Source: Nitrospira sp.
GTDB lineage: Bacteria; Nitrospirota; Nitrospiria; Nitrospirales; Nitrospiraceae
Assembly (NCBI GenBank): GCA_016873455.1
Contig: VGXE01000011.1
Coordinates: 1 to 54,998 of the forward strand
DNA: 54,998 bases
Reading direction: 5' to 3'
The notes under the pieces are model-generated. The model searched no databases. It saw nothing but the letters and a program-made list of their open reading frames with translations, and was not told the origin of the DNA. Below are positions 34,049-42,804 of the stretch, piece by piece; within the stretch, counting starts at the first letter, position 1, and each line of letters starts with the position of its first letter. Position numbers and translations under genes: made by a program.

Positions 34049-34176
34049 CAGGTGCCTCTCATAGATGAATGGCCTTCTGCGCGATGTCGTGGGATCAGTG
34101 CGGTAACGACCTGTCGGCAAGAGAATCGGTGGCGGTGGGACTCACAGGCATAGAAGAGATACGGCCGGTGAAACGA

Positions 34177-34479
34177 TCAGCTATCCAGTCCGTTTCCGGA
34201 CGCCGTGTCCCGCAAATGCTTTCTGACTCGTACTTTCTCATGGTGTTTCCGGAGCAGCTGCCGGCGTATCACATCCCGATCTTCCGCGACGATCCGTACG
34301 AGGCGGTCCATATCCTCGGCATGCTCACGCACCAACTCGGAGAGCTTTTGCAGCTGTCCTTCCAACCGCTCCAAACGCCATTCCATGTCGTTAGATGAGC
34401 CCGCCCGCTTGGCAGCCGAAGACTTGGTTTCTGGACGGTGATTGTCTTGAAGAGCGGCGACGACCACATCGCGTTTCAT
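34177..34479 (-). CDS. Coiled-coil hypothetical protein
   Basis: A 100-residue charged protein with no membrane segment. The middle (WRLERLEGQLQKLSELVREHAEDMDRLVRIVAEDRDVIRRQLLRKH in blocks) is a long amphipathic helix, likely coiled coil. AAGGAG lies five bases before the ATG at 34479, which supports it as a real gene. It is divergent from glgC and upstream of the HEAT gene on the minus strand. Function unknown. Confidence 0.6.
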   Translation of the reverse strand: MKRDVVVAALQDNHRPETKSSAAKRAGSSNDMEWRLERLEGQLQKLSELVREHAEDMDRLVRIVAEDRDVIRRQLLRKHHEKVRVRKHLRDTASGNGLDS

Positions 34480-34608
34480 AGGCACTCCTTTTCCCGGTGC
34501 ATGGTGCAGACACCGTGCGGTTGTGAGGCTAGTATTATCCGCACTGGGGTGGAAGTCAACGATCCTCTTTCTTTCTATTTGGGTACGGTCCTGTTAGAAT
34601 TCACCTTG

Positions 34609-35847
34609 ATGAATAATATTTTCACCATGGTCCTTGCGGGCGGCAAAGGCGAGCGGCTGTCCCCCTTGACGGAGCAGCGGGCCAAGCCCGCCGTCCCCTT
34701 CGGCGGAAAATACCGCATCATCGATTTCACCTTGAGCAATTGTTTGAACTCCGGTTTGCGCAAGATCGCCGTTCTGATCCAATACAAATCCCATTCGCTT
34801 GACCGGCATATCAGAGTCGGGTGGAACATCTTGAATGCCGAGCTGGGGGAGTACATCGCCGCAGTCCCGCCGCAACAGCGCATCAGCGAAGATTGGTATA
34901 AAGGCACCGCCGACGCGGTCTACCAGAACATGTTCTTGATCGACAGCGAGCAGCCAGAATTCCTCCTGATTTTGGCGGGCGATCATATCTACAAGATGAA
35001 TTACGCCGAGATGTACTATTGGTTGATCGCCAAGCAGGCGGACGCCGTGGTGGGCGCCATCGATATCCCGATTCAAGACGCCTCCCGGTTCGGCGTCATC
35101 TCCGTGGATGAAGACTATCGCATCGTCCGGTTCGATGAAAAACCGGACCAGCCCACCGCCCTCCCCCACGATCCGGCTCACGCGTTTGTCTCCATGGGCA
35201 TCTACCTCTTCCGCACACAGGCGATCCGGGAACACCTGCTGGCCGATGCCCAGCACGGCGGCGCCCATGATTTTGGGAAGAACATTATTCCCAAAATGAT
35301 CGAACAGGGACGCGTCTACGCCTTCAAATTTCAAGATGGGAATAAGAAAGCCGTGCAGTACTGGCGCGACATCGGTACGCTCGACGCCTATTGGGAAGCC
35401 AACATGGATCTGGTCGCGGTTGATCCGCAATTCAACCTCTACGACTCTGCGTGGCCGATCCGCACGTACCAAGGGCAATTTCCTCCGGCCAAGTTTGTTT
35501 TTGCACAGGATTATGACGGGGGCCGCATGGGTGTGGCGCTCGACTCGATTGTGTGCGGAGGCTGTATCATTTCCGGTGCGCGCGTCCAGAACTCCGTGCT
35601 CTCGCCCAACGTGCGTGTCCTCGACCATGCCGATGTCCGCGAATCGATCTTAATGGAAAACGTGAACATTGGAGCGCACAGCCGCATTCGTCGGGCCATC
35701 ATCGACAAGGATGTCACGATTCCTCAGCACGCGGAAATCGGCTATAACCGGGACGAAGATGCCCGAAAATTTACCGTGACAGAGTCGGGTCTTGTCGTGA
35801 TTTCGAAGGGAATGAAACTGCATGCCGCCGTCGATCCATCCGGTTGA
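34609..35847 (+). CDS. glgC: Glucose-1-phosphate adenylyltransferase
   Basis: A 412-residue ADP-glucose pyrophosphorylase, the first step of glycogen synthesis. Nucleotidyltransferase domain: LAGGKGERLSPLTEQRAKPAVPFGGKYRIIDF, SLDRHI, WYKGTADAVYQN, and LAGDHIYKM with the catalytic Asp; then the left-handed beta-helix domain (CIISGARVQNSVLSPNVRV). The last residues (KLHAAVDPSG) read over the start of the helicase C-half and may not be the ancestral tail. CTGTTAGAATTC just upstream could be a minus-10 region with a short leader. Confidence 0.94.
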   Translation: MNNIFTMVLAGGKGERLSPLTEQRAKPAVPFGGKYRIIDFTLSNCLNSGLRKIAVLIQYKSHSLDRHIRVGWNILNAELGEYIAAVPPQQRISEDWYKGTADAVYQNMFLIDSEQPEFLLILAGDHIYKMNYAEMYYWLIAKQADAVVGAIDIPIQDASRFGVISVDEDYRIVRFDEKPDQPTALPHDPAHAFVSMGIYLFRTQAIREHLLADAQHGGAHDFGKNIIPKMIEQGRVYAFKFQDGNKKAVQYWRDIGTLDAYWEANMDLVAVDPQFNLYDSAWPIRTYQGQFPPAKFVFAQDYDGGRMGVALDSIVCGGCIISGARVQNSVLSPNVRVLDHADVRESILMENVNIGAHSRIRRAIIDKDVTIPQHAEIGYNRDEDARKFTVTESGLVVISKGMKLHAAVDPSG

Positions 35848-37681
35848 CCTGATCGCCGCCCTTCGCCTAAAGCATCTGACCCCTGCTATCGTGTTCTTGA
35901 CGTCGCGCCGGGCCTGTGACGAAGCGATGGAGTCGTTCGACCACGCCGACATCGTGCTGCCGCCCGCACGGCAGGAAATCATCGCCGCGGCGCTTGACCG
36001 GGTCATTGCCCACTATCCCAGCGTGGCGGAGCATCCGCTCATTCCTACAGTACGGCGCATTGGCGTGGCCGCGCACCACGCCGGCCATCTCCCGTCCTGG
36101 AAGATTGCCATCGAAGAACTTATGCGCCAAGGATGCCTTGACGCCGTGTTTGCCACCACAACCTTGGCCGCCGGCGTGGATTTTCCTGCCCGCACCGTCG
36201 TGATCACACAATCCAGTATCCGGAAATCCCGTGACTTCACGGATCTCACCATCGGCGAAGTGCAGCAGATTGCCGGCCGCGCCGGACGCCGGGGAAAGGA
36301 TCAGGTCGGGTTCGCGGTCATCACCCCCTCCCCCTACATCGATCTCGGAGTCCTGACCAAGGGGTTGACGGGCCACCCGGAATCCATCGACAGCCAATTT
36401 ACGATTACCTATCCGATGGTGCTCAATCTGCTCAAGGCCCATCCACACGAACAAATTCAGGGGATTCTGGCCAAGAGCTTTGCCCAATTCCAACTCAATC
36501 AACGGGCTGAACTGCTGGAGCGCAAACTGGACACCCTCCATGTTCAGATGGAACCGTACGGCCCCCGCCTCTGTTCAGATTGGATTACGCAATGGCAGAC
36601 GTTCGACCAGGCTCGGAGACAACGCCCCCATCGCCAGCACGTGAAACAACAGGAATCTCCGGAACTGACCGCCCGGTTTCATTTCATGACCTCGGGACGA
36701 GTGGTCGGACTCGCGCGGGGCCGAGGGATCGTGCTCCGCCAATACCGAAGCAAGGGCCAACGGAATCCGATGATCTCCGTCCTGCGTCCGGACGGCGCAG
36801 TAACGGAATGTCCCGCAGCTACTGTCGCGGAGATCTTCGACCGCGCCTTTGAGTGTGACGAAACCTCTGCGTTCCCCTGGTGTTCAGCGGCTTCGTTCGA
36901 TGAACTGCACTACCAACTGACGGAACTGCCGACCAGACTGCCGACCCTGCCCATCTTGGTGCCGAAAGAGTCCGATCCACTTCCGGACGCGATCGTCCAG
37001 TCATTGGGGGACTTCCCCTGCCCGACCTGTTCGTCGCGTCCGGCGTGCCAGAAAGATGTGGTGGTCGCCTCGCGGCTTCGTCAAGAACAACAGCGCCACA
37101 CGAAATCCATCCAAGCGTTACGGGCCAGCTTGTGGCATCGGTTCCAAGAGCGGGTCGAGGTACTCCAGAAGTTTGGGTATCTCACACCCTCTGCCCATCT
37201 GACGGACGATGGAGAATGGGCGCGGTTGATCCGTATTGACCATTCGTTGTTGATCACCGAGCTGATCCGGGCCGAAGCCTTTGCCGGAGCAGACCCGGCA
37301 TTGCTGACCGGAGTCATGGCCAGCATTGCGCATGACGATGATCGTCCCGGCGCCTTTCCGCGAATCAGTACAGGCTTGAGTTCGCTCCTCGGTCAGGTCC
37401 GAAAACTGGCGGAAAGTCTGTCACCCTACGAAGATCCTCCGCTCCTTCGAGCCGATATCGCGGCGGTCGCGGAACGCTGGATCGCCGACCCGACGCTCAC
37501 CTGGATTGGCCTCTGCCGCTTGACCACTATGGCGGAAGGCGATATCTATCGGCTGCTGGCGAGGACCTTGGAGTTTCTCTCTCAAATTCATACGCTGCAC
37601 GGGACACATCCGAGTCTGGCTGATTCCGCCGCGAAAGCCATTGCCCTCATCCGCCGCGGCGTGCTGGAGGAATTGCCGTGA
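35822..37681 (+). CDS. C-terminal half of a Ski2/Mtr4-like helicase (order swapped)
   Basis: A 619-residue protein carrying only the second RecA domain and accessory domains of a DExH helicase. It begins within the region where the ancestral protein would cross from domain 1 to domain 2. Motif IV PAIVFLTSRRACDEA (21-35), motif V FATTTLAAGVDFPA (110-123) and motif VI QQIAGRAGRRGKDQVG (148-163) are intact. There is no Walker A. A CPTCSSRPAC cluster near residue 400 may bind zinc. It overlaps the end of glgC by 26 bases in another frame. The matching N-terminal half lies downstream at 37773. Whether the two halves assemble into one helicase is unknown. Confidence 0.85.
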   Translation: MPPSIHPVDLIAALRLKHLTPAIVFLTSRRACDEAMESFDHADIVLPPARQEIIAAALDRVIAHYPSVAEHPLIPTVRRIGVAAHHAGHLPSWKIAIEELMRQGCLDAVFATTTLAAGVDFPARTVVITQSSIRKSRDFTDLTIGEVQQIAGRAGRRGKDQVGFAVITPSPYIDLGVLTKGLTGHPESIDSQFTITYPMVLNLLKAHPHEQIQGILAKSFAQFQLNQRAELLERKLDTLHVQMEPYGPRLCSDWITQWQTFDQARRQRPHRQHVKQQESPELTARFHFMTSGRVVGLARGRGIVLRQYRSKGQRNPMISVLRPDGAVTECPAATVAEIFDRAFECDETSAFPWCSAASFDELHYQLTELPTRLPTLPILVPKESDPLPDAIVQSLGDFPCPTCSSRPACQKDVVVASRLRQEQQRHTKSIQALRASLWHRFQERVEVLQKFGYLTPSAHLTDDGEWARLIRIDHSLLITELIRAEAFAGADPALLTGVMASIAHDDDRPGAFPRISTGLSSLLGQVRKLAESLSPYEDPPLLRADIAAVAERWIADPTLTWIGLCRLTTMAEGDIYRLLARTLEFLSQIHTLHGTHPSLADSAAKAIALIRRGVLEELP

Positions 37682-37685
37682 ATTT

Positions 37686-37751
37686 AAAAGCTGACAAGTG
37701 CGCAGGTCCGAATGCTGACAGGAATCGCCTTCTGTCAGCCTGTCAGCTTTT
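37686..37751. repeat. Inverted repeat between the helicase halves
   Basis: AAAAGCTGACA (37686-37696) and TGTCAGCTTTT (37741-37751) are perfectly complementary; TGCTGACAG and CTGTCAGCC lie inside. The right arm ends in a T-run and could stop transcription. Same word family as 2376-2420. Confidence 0.65.
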
Positions 37752-37772
37752 GTTCTTGTCAGCCATTGTGCA

Positions 37773-38837
37773 ATGACTATCGACGAACTTGAACGGCTTC
37801 TCGCGCAACAGCCGGTCGCGGTCCTCCATCGCTTGGCTCGCGGCCGTGTGCATCGGCATTTTCGCGCCGGGAAACGCCGCCTCATCGAATTGCTGCTCCA
37901 GCATTCAAGCCAGAATCTTGCCGGCCTTGAATCCGACGTACAGGCGCTCCTAGCAGAACGGCAGGGACAGCCTCAGCCGCCGCCGGCTTCCACGCGGACT
38001 GCCCACCGTGCGCCATCGCCCCCTCAGAAACGAGTACCGCACCGAGGGGGAGAACCGGAGAGTTCGGAGCCCGCCGTCTCACTCGCAGGATGGCTCGAAG
38101 GGCTTGGTGTGCCGGCCCCGCAACCGTTTGTCCCGGACCCATGGCAGCAAGAGGCCTTAGCTGCGCTCAGTGAAACCGACGTCGTCGTCAGTGTGCCGAC
38201 GGGAAGCGGAAAGACCTATGTCGCCGTGGAAGCCGCGCGGCGGGCCATGGAGGACAACCGCACGGTCATTTACACCTCCCCGTTAAAAGCCTTGTCCAAT
38301 ACGAAATTTACCGAGTTCTCCAAGATCTTCGGCGCGGACAAGGTGGGCATTCTCACGGGAGACCGGCAGGAAAATGGGCAAGCCCCGTTGCTGATCATGA
38401 CGACGGAAATCTTACGAAATCTGCTCTATGATGCGGCCAGTGGCGAAATCGACGTCCGGCTGGATACGCTGGGGCTCGTCATCCTGGACGAATCACAGTA
38501 CATCGCCGACCCGGAACGCGGCGTCGTGTGGGAAGAAACCATTATCTTTTGTCCCTCACAAGCAAAACTGCTGCTGCTGTCCGCCTCGATCGGCAATCCG
38601 CAAGATATCGCCGATTGGCTGACGTCCATCCGCCAGACCACCAGCCGATTGGTCCGCCACAGCAAACGCACGGTGCCGCTTCGCGCCGGATATCTTCATC
38701 CCAACGGCAAGCTGGCGCCGCTGTTCAAAACGGCGGCCATCCCGGCCGGCCATCCGAACCACCTCCATCCCGAAGCCAAACGGCTCTTTCTTGAATATGA
38801 GGAAGAGACCATGCCATCCGGCCGGTCCAGACGATAA
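37773..38837 (+). CDS. N-terminal half of the same Ski2-like helicase
   Basis: A 354-residue protein with the first RecA domain: Walker A PTGSGKT at 142-148, motif Ia SPLKALSNTK, a motif II variant DESQ at 239-242, and motif III LSASIG at 269-274. The first 100 residues are a basic helical region and Pro-rich linker. It ends with EETMPSGRSRR just where domain 2 should begin. The C-half upstream opens with MPPSIHPVDLIAAL, so the two sequences continue each other at ATGCC. The ATP-binding motif is here while motifs IV-VI are upstream. Whether it is functional depends on association with the other half. Confidence 0.82.
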   Translation: MTIDELERLLAQQPVAVLHRLARGRVHRHFRAGKRRLIELLLQHSSQNLAGLESDVQALLAERQGQPQPPPASTRTAHRAPSPPQKRVPHRGGEPESSEPAVSLAGWLEGLGVPAPQPFVPDPWQQEALAALSETDVVVSVPTGSGKTYVAVEAARRAMEDNRTVIYTSPLKALSNTKFTEFSKIFGADKVGILTGDRQENGQAPLLIMTTEILRNLLYDAASGEIDVRLDTLGLVILDESQYIADPERGVVWEETIIFCPSQAKLLLLSASIGNPQDIADWLTSIRQTTSRLVRHSKRTVPLRAGYLHPNGKLAPLFKTAAIPAGHPNHLHPEAKRLFLEYEEETMPSGRSRR

Positions 38838-38843
38838 TGCGAG

Positions 38844-39703
38844 TTAGAACGACGCGGTGAGACCGAGGGTCGCCCCGTGGCGAATCGTTTGGAATTCGTT
38901 CAAGGGAGCTGACTGTGACCCGCTTCCGACCGGATGGGTTTCCCATGTCCCGGTATAGGTGCGATTCCACCACACACGATATCCGGCAGTAACCGCAAGC
39001 TGCCGAGTGAGCATGAACTTGACCATCGGTTCGGCACTGCCGCCGACGCCGATTCCCCACATGGAAAAACTCGGATCCTGTTGGAGATCAGCCCTCAGGT
39101 GATGCACGTCTTCGTTATAGACGATACTGACAGGACTGACTAAGACTTTGAGTCCGATGCTGAATCGGGTTGTCAGCCGATAGTCCGTGTTGATTCCCAC
39201 GTGAATCGGTGTGATCCAATGACTGGTATTCGTAATCGCACGAGCAGCAGAGCTCTGAGGCACGCAGGGAATGACAATTGCGTCACACACCAATCGATCA
39301 AAGCCGGTTGCCTCGTGCTCAGTCCGCCAATACCGAAAACCGCCCAACACATCCATGTGTCCACGTCCATGTGGAAACTCGAGCGTGCGATAGCCCACGT
39401 TCCCATTGACATACCACGTCCCCGTTCCCGTGACAGGGCTGCTGGTCCGCGAAAAGAGGTATTGTCCGGTCAGATAGTCATCATCGATCAATCGGCCTCG
39501 ATCAAAATCAACGGAAAATCCTCCATGCCCCTGCACGAACCATCGTCGTGTAAGATGCCACGTGGCCGCTAAATCAACGATATGGGTATCAGTATCCTTA
39601 TAGGTCAATTTTGAAGTGGGATTTCCCAGTACGGGGTTGATCCCGGACGCATCGTGGCTCCACATCGTTTCGCCCGTCGCCACGAGCGCCACGCCCCTGA
39701 GCT
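38844..39703 (-). pseudogene. 5'-truncated outer-membrane beta-barrel protein
   Basis: About 287 residues of a barrel-type protein ending in Phe (GATLGLTASF), the usual outer-membrane assembly signal. The barrel-like blocks TGETMWSHDASGINPVLGNPTSKLTYKDTDTH, WFVQGHGGFSVDFDRGRLIDDDYL and TAGYRVWWNRTYTGTWE are typical of porin-like proteins of unknown ligand. There is no signal peptide: the homologous part stops near 39700, and further upstream the frame merely reads antisense through the next gene. The frame stays open to 39803, but I call this a truncated gene. Confidence 0.65.
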
Positions 39704-40983
39704 CACGAGTGGCGTGGATCGAAGTCAAGGCGGGAGAATCAGGCCAGTTGCTGCTCCTCAATGGGCCCTTGCTTGGAGCCATACCCGGCTCACTCTGGAG
39801 CATCTATCCGCCCGGAGAACTGACGTTCTCCCCCGGACGTGCCCTCGTCGTCGCCACCGTCGTTCAAATGACGGGCAAGGATGCGCAGGCCAAAATCCAT
39901 ACGGCCGGCCTGACGATTCCGGATGGGGCGCGTGCCATCGCGCTGATGCCGGCGCCGAGCAGCGACAAGATCGCCGTACACATTCTTCATGCTACTCACG
40001 AGTCGCGGAAACAGATTGAGCAGAAGCTGGCCGCGCACGTTCCCAACGTCGAATTGGTCGGCCCGCAGCAAGCACCCCGATTCTTGATCGATGTCCAGGG
40101 CTCCGCAATCAGATTGCTGACGGCCGATGGGCTTCAAGTCATTGGAACCTATTCCTTCGCCTCTGATTGGACCACCGCCTTCGCGCTGGTCATGTCGCGA
40201 TCGACTCACGTATCAGAACTGTTGGCCCTGGATAATCCCTCTTCGCAATTAAAGGTGTCCGTGCGGATCGCGAACACGCCCTCGGCTCAGACCACGACGA
40301 CCAGAGGTATCGCCGTTGTTGCCGCCGATGTCAAAGCCGGGCAGTTCCGTATTCGCCAGCCGGGCCAACCGAGAACCGCCCACAATAGCCTGCAACTTGA
40401 AATTCAGACGAATGCGGACTCCTATTTGACTCTCGTCGATGTCGATTCGGAGGGCGGGATCAATCTCCTATTCCCCAATAGCCATCAACATCCTGGATTT
40501 TATCCGGACGGCCGTGTGGCCGGAGGAGAGACTGTCCTGATTCCTGATTCCGTCCAGGCAGGGAACCGCGCAGGGTTCTACTGGGATTACAGCCCGCCCA
40601 AAGGAACGGACACCCTCAGAGTCTTCTCAAGTACGGATCTCGAAACGGCCCAGTTGATCCGGGAGCGTATTCGCTCGCTACAGGCGGCTTCATCATCATC
40701 CGTGCAGCGTGGCTCTTCGGCGCGAGCGATCTTGGGCGGGATCGGCACGTTACGGGGTGAGTTGGCACGAGTGGCTGCACGAGGCATCGTCGCCGTTTAC
40801 GACCCTCAATCGCATATCCCAACCGAGCAACCGGTGCCTTCGGCTGACGTTACGGCTTCCGCTCCAGCACCAATATACCCCGATGCCAATCTGCTTGCCG
40901 ACGTTCCGTCATCGGGCGCTCCAGCAAGCATGCTCTCCGCAGACTGGAGTGCCACATCGGTGACGATTCTCGTGTCAGACTAG
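39703..40983 (+). pseudogene. 5'-truncated DUF4384 protein
   Basis: About 427 residues starting near SRVAWIEVKAGESGQLLLLNG. The central portion is a beta-rich region of unknown role; the C-terminal part (about 40400-40650) has the DUF4384 pattern LQLEIQTNADSYLTLVDVDSEGGINLLFPN and GTDTLRVFSS. DUF4384 usually follows a caspase-like or kinase domain; that N-terminal part is absent here. No proper start codon or ribosome site lies at the homology boundary; the ATG at 39616 is antisense to the barrel gene. Head-to-head with the truncated barrel gene. Confidence 0.65.
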
Positions 40984-41166
40984 CCGAGACAGACGTGCAA
41001 TTCGGCACTCCTGCTTCGCATGCGTGACACGGGTTGTCGACCGCGGACGAAGAAAAGATGTGGAACTGGGCCGCGGCATCTTGGTAAGATGCGCCTCGGT
41101 TGGAAATTGGCCGGTACGATCAGTGCCAGAAATCTTTCCACCCAGCCCCGCCTTGCAACAAGACGT

Positions 41167-41242
41167 GCCGAGGTAGCTCAGTTGGTAGAGCACAGCCCTG
41201 AAAAGGCTGGTGTCGACAGTTCGATTCTGTCCCTCGGCACCA
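41167..41242 (+). tRNA. tRNA-Phe (GAA)
   Basis: A complete 76-base cloverleaf: 7-bp acceptor stem (GCCGAGG/CCTCGGC), D arm, 5-bp anticodon stem CAGCC/GGCTG with loop CTGAAAA, anticodon GAA at 41200-41202, T arm GACAG-TTCGATT-CTGTC and an encoded 3' CCA. A strong terminator follows at once. The change in gene content just downstream makes this a likely insertion target or the last gene of one source genome. Confidence 0.95.
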
Positions 41243-41249
41243 CTTTCAA

Positions 41250-41277
41250 AGCCCAACCCTTCTCGGTTGGGCTTTTT
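41250..41277 (+). terminator. Rho-independent terminator after tRNA-Phe
   Basis: Nine-base arms AGCCCAACC (41250-41258) and GGTTGGGCT (41265-41273), loop CTTCTC, then a T-run to 41277. Perfectly paired, eight bases after the tRNA CCA end. Confidence 0.9.
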
Positions 41278-41548
41278 CACATCTGTGCATTCCCCACACT
41301 GTGCGGGGATTCCGCCGATTTTGCGTGTGCCACAGGCCATATTGCGCCGGCCAGAAAGCGCCCACCGACCCGGCAAGTTTGACTCTTTTCTGGTCTCTGT
41401 TCTCAAAAAATCGGCCAGAACTTCGCCAGCCGAGCACACGCAGAAACCCTCTTGTGACAAGCAGTTGCCATTGATGCGCCGCATCGGGTTTGACGCATGG
41501 ACCACTTACTGCAATAGTCGAACCCGATGATTTCAGGGCCAGCGATCT
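41278..41548. other. Gene-free stretch downstream of tRNA-Phe
   Basis: Together with the terminator this is about 300 bases without a gene. I see no integrase gene, no copy of the tRNA 3' end, and no clear repeat. It is the transition into the accessory region. Confidence 0.5.
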
Positions 41549-41773
41549 TCAGCCCTTGGGCGGGTGCGGATCGTTGCCGTAGCTGTTGCGCTCGCGGATG
41601 CGACCGTTCTCGCCATGAATCAAGACCTCGCTACGCTGGTTGATGGCGATGTCACGAGCGGCCCGTTCGGCCTCGGACTGCGTGCGGTGATGCGAGGTGT
41701 CTCGCTGGTTGCCTGCGCCGCGCACAGCCCAGCCGTCGTCGCGCTTCACTACGTGTTGGTTTTTACCGGCCAT
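41549..41773 (-). CDS. DUF2188-family protein
   Basis: A 74-residue protein of the DUF2188 type: HVVKRDDGWAVRGAGNQRDTSHHRTQSEAERAARDIA, then SEVLIHGENGRIRERNSYGNDPHPPKG. The ribosome site AAAGGA lies seven bases upstream of the ATG. These small proteins are common in accessory islands and have no known activity. It is the last gene of a minus-strand run, 56 bp after the zinc-ribbon/winged-helix protein. Confidence 0.85.
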   Translation of the reverse strand: MAGKNQHVVKRDDGWAVRGAGNQRDTSHHRTQSEAERAARDIAINQRSEVLIHGENGRIRERNSYGNDPHPPKG

Positions 41774-41829
41774 TTCAAAATCCTTTCAAGGTTGGGTGGA
41801 TGCTGGAAGTCGGGGTATTGGCTGTCGAG

Positions 41830-42804
41830 TCACCCCCTTTCCAGAATCACGAAGTCAGGCTTGAGCCAGTAGTGCCCTTTGTCATCCTTGTCGACGAATG
41901 TGGCGTAGACCTGCTTGTGGCGTTTGAAAATGTCTGCCGTCCGGAAGCTGGTGCCAGTCTCAAGGCCCAGCCCTTCCGCCATGTGCCGCTTGTGCACTTC
42001 GTCGCCATCGGCGTCTTCCAGAATCTTCAGGAAGAGATAGACCTGTGGTGAGAGGTCGACCGGCTCACCATTGATCAGTGCCACGCGCTGGGTGTGCATC
42101 AGTCGCAGGGACGTCTCCGTCGATTCCTGCACCGGTGCTGGGCGGGTCAGATATGCCTCAAGGTTCTCGATCACCAGGCCGGATTTGCGGATGTGGGCAA
42201 TGGCCCGCAGCGGCACCAACAGGCGATCGCCCAAGGCAGTACCGAGCAAGGACGCAGGCTCTCCCGCCGTGATGATCACCTCAGCGCCAGGCGCCACCAA
42301 TTGCGCCAGCTTGGCGGCCACTGGATCGGACATCGCGCTCAGGCGACGTCCAAAGAAAACCGTGTGCCGCCGGCGCCGATGTTCGAACTCACCCAGCCGC
42401 CACAAGACGTTGTCGACGATCGGTTCGACGGTATAACGCGGTGCCAACCCCATTCCTGCTGACAACCACTTGGCCAGCTTCTGCGGTTGCACCTGCCAAA
42501 AGTGCGCCTGTTGATTCGCCAGACCGACCCAGCCGCATTCTGGGCAGTAGCCGCGATAGGGTTGCGAATCTGGCGCGGCGTGTGGCTGCGGCCGCATGGC
42601 CTCGGTGCCGCACTCCGGGCAGAGGATGTCCAGTGCCCGCTCGCGGCTGACGGCGATGGCGTCCAGGGCCAGCAGATGGCCATAGAACCCGGGCCGGCTC
42701 GAAAGCCAGACCGCGTCGGGGGAGATCAGCATGTCTTCACGCTCGAGCAGGCGGCAGATCTCGGCCAGCCCCTGGTCGTTCATGACCGCGACCGCCTCAT
42801 TCAT
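41830..42804 (-). CDS. Unrecognised zinc-ribbon and winged-helix-like protein
   Basis: A 324-residue protein I cannot assign. Residues about 62-95 hold a zinc ribbon (CPECG ... CPECGWVG). The middle (EFEHRRRRHTVFFGRRLSAM and following, with APGAEVIITAGEPASLLG) looks alpha/beta and may be an enzyme-like fold. The C-terminal 75 residues (VDLSPQVYLFLKILEDADGDEVHKRHMAEGLG) resemble a winged helix. The first 43 codons of the longest frame overlap the upstream gene heavily; the Met at 42804 gives an eight-base overlap typical of translational coupling. Zinc ribbon plus winged helix suggests nucleic-acid binding; this is inference. Confidence 0.65.
   Translation of the reverse strand: MNEAVAVMNDQGLAEICRLLEREDMLISPDAVWLSSRPGFYGHLLALDAIAVSRERALDILCPECGTEAMRPQPHAAPDSQPYRGYCPECGWVGLANQQAHFWQVQPQKLAKWLSAGMGLAPRYTVEPIVDNVLWRLGEFEHRRRRHTVFFGRRLSAMSDPVAAKLAQLVAPGAEVIITAGEPASLLGTALGDRLLVPLRAIAHIRKSGLVIENLEAYLTRPAPVQESTETSLRLMHTQRVALINGEPVDLSPQVYLFLKILEDADGDEVHKRHMAEGLGLETGTSFRTADIFKRHKQVYATFVDKDDKGHYWLKPDFVILERG

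Noticed and set aside
34594-35628. 344-codon frame antisense to glgC
   Set aside because: Shadow of glgC; no ribosome site or recognisable motif.
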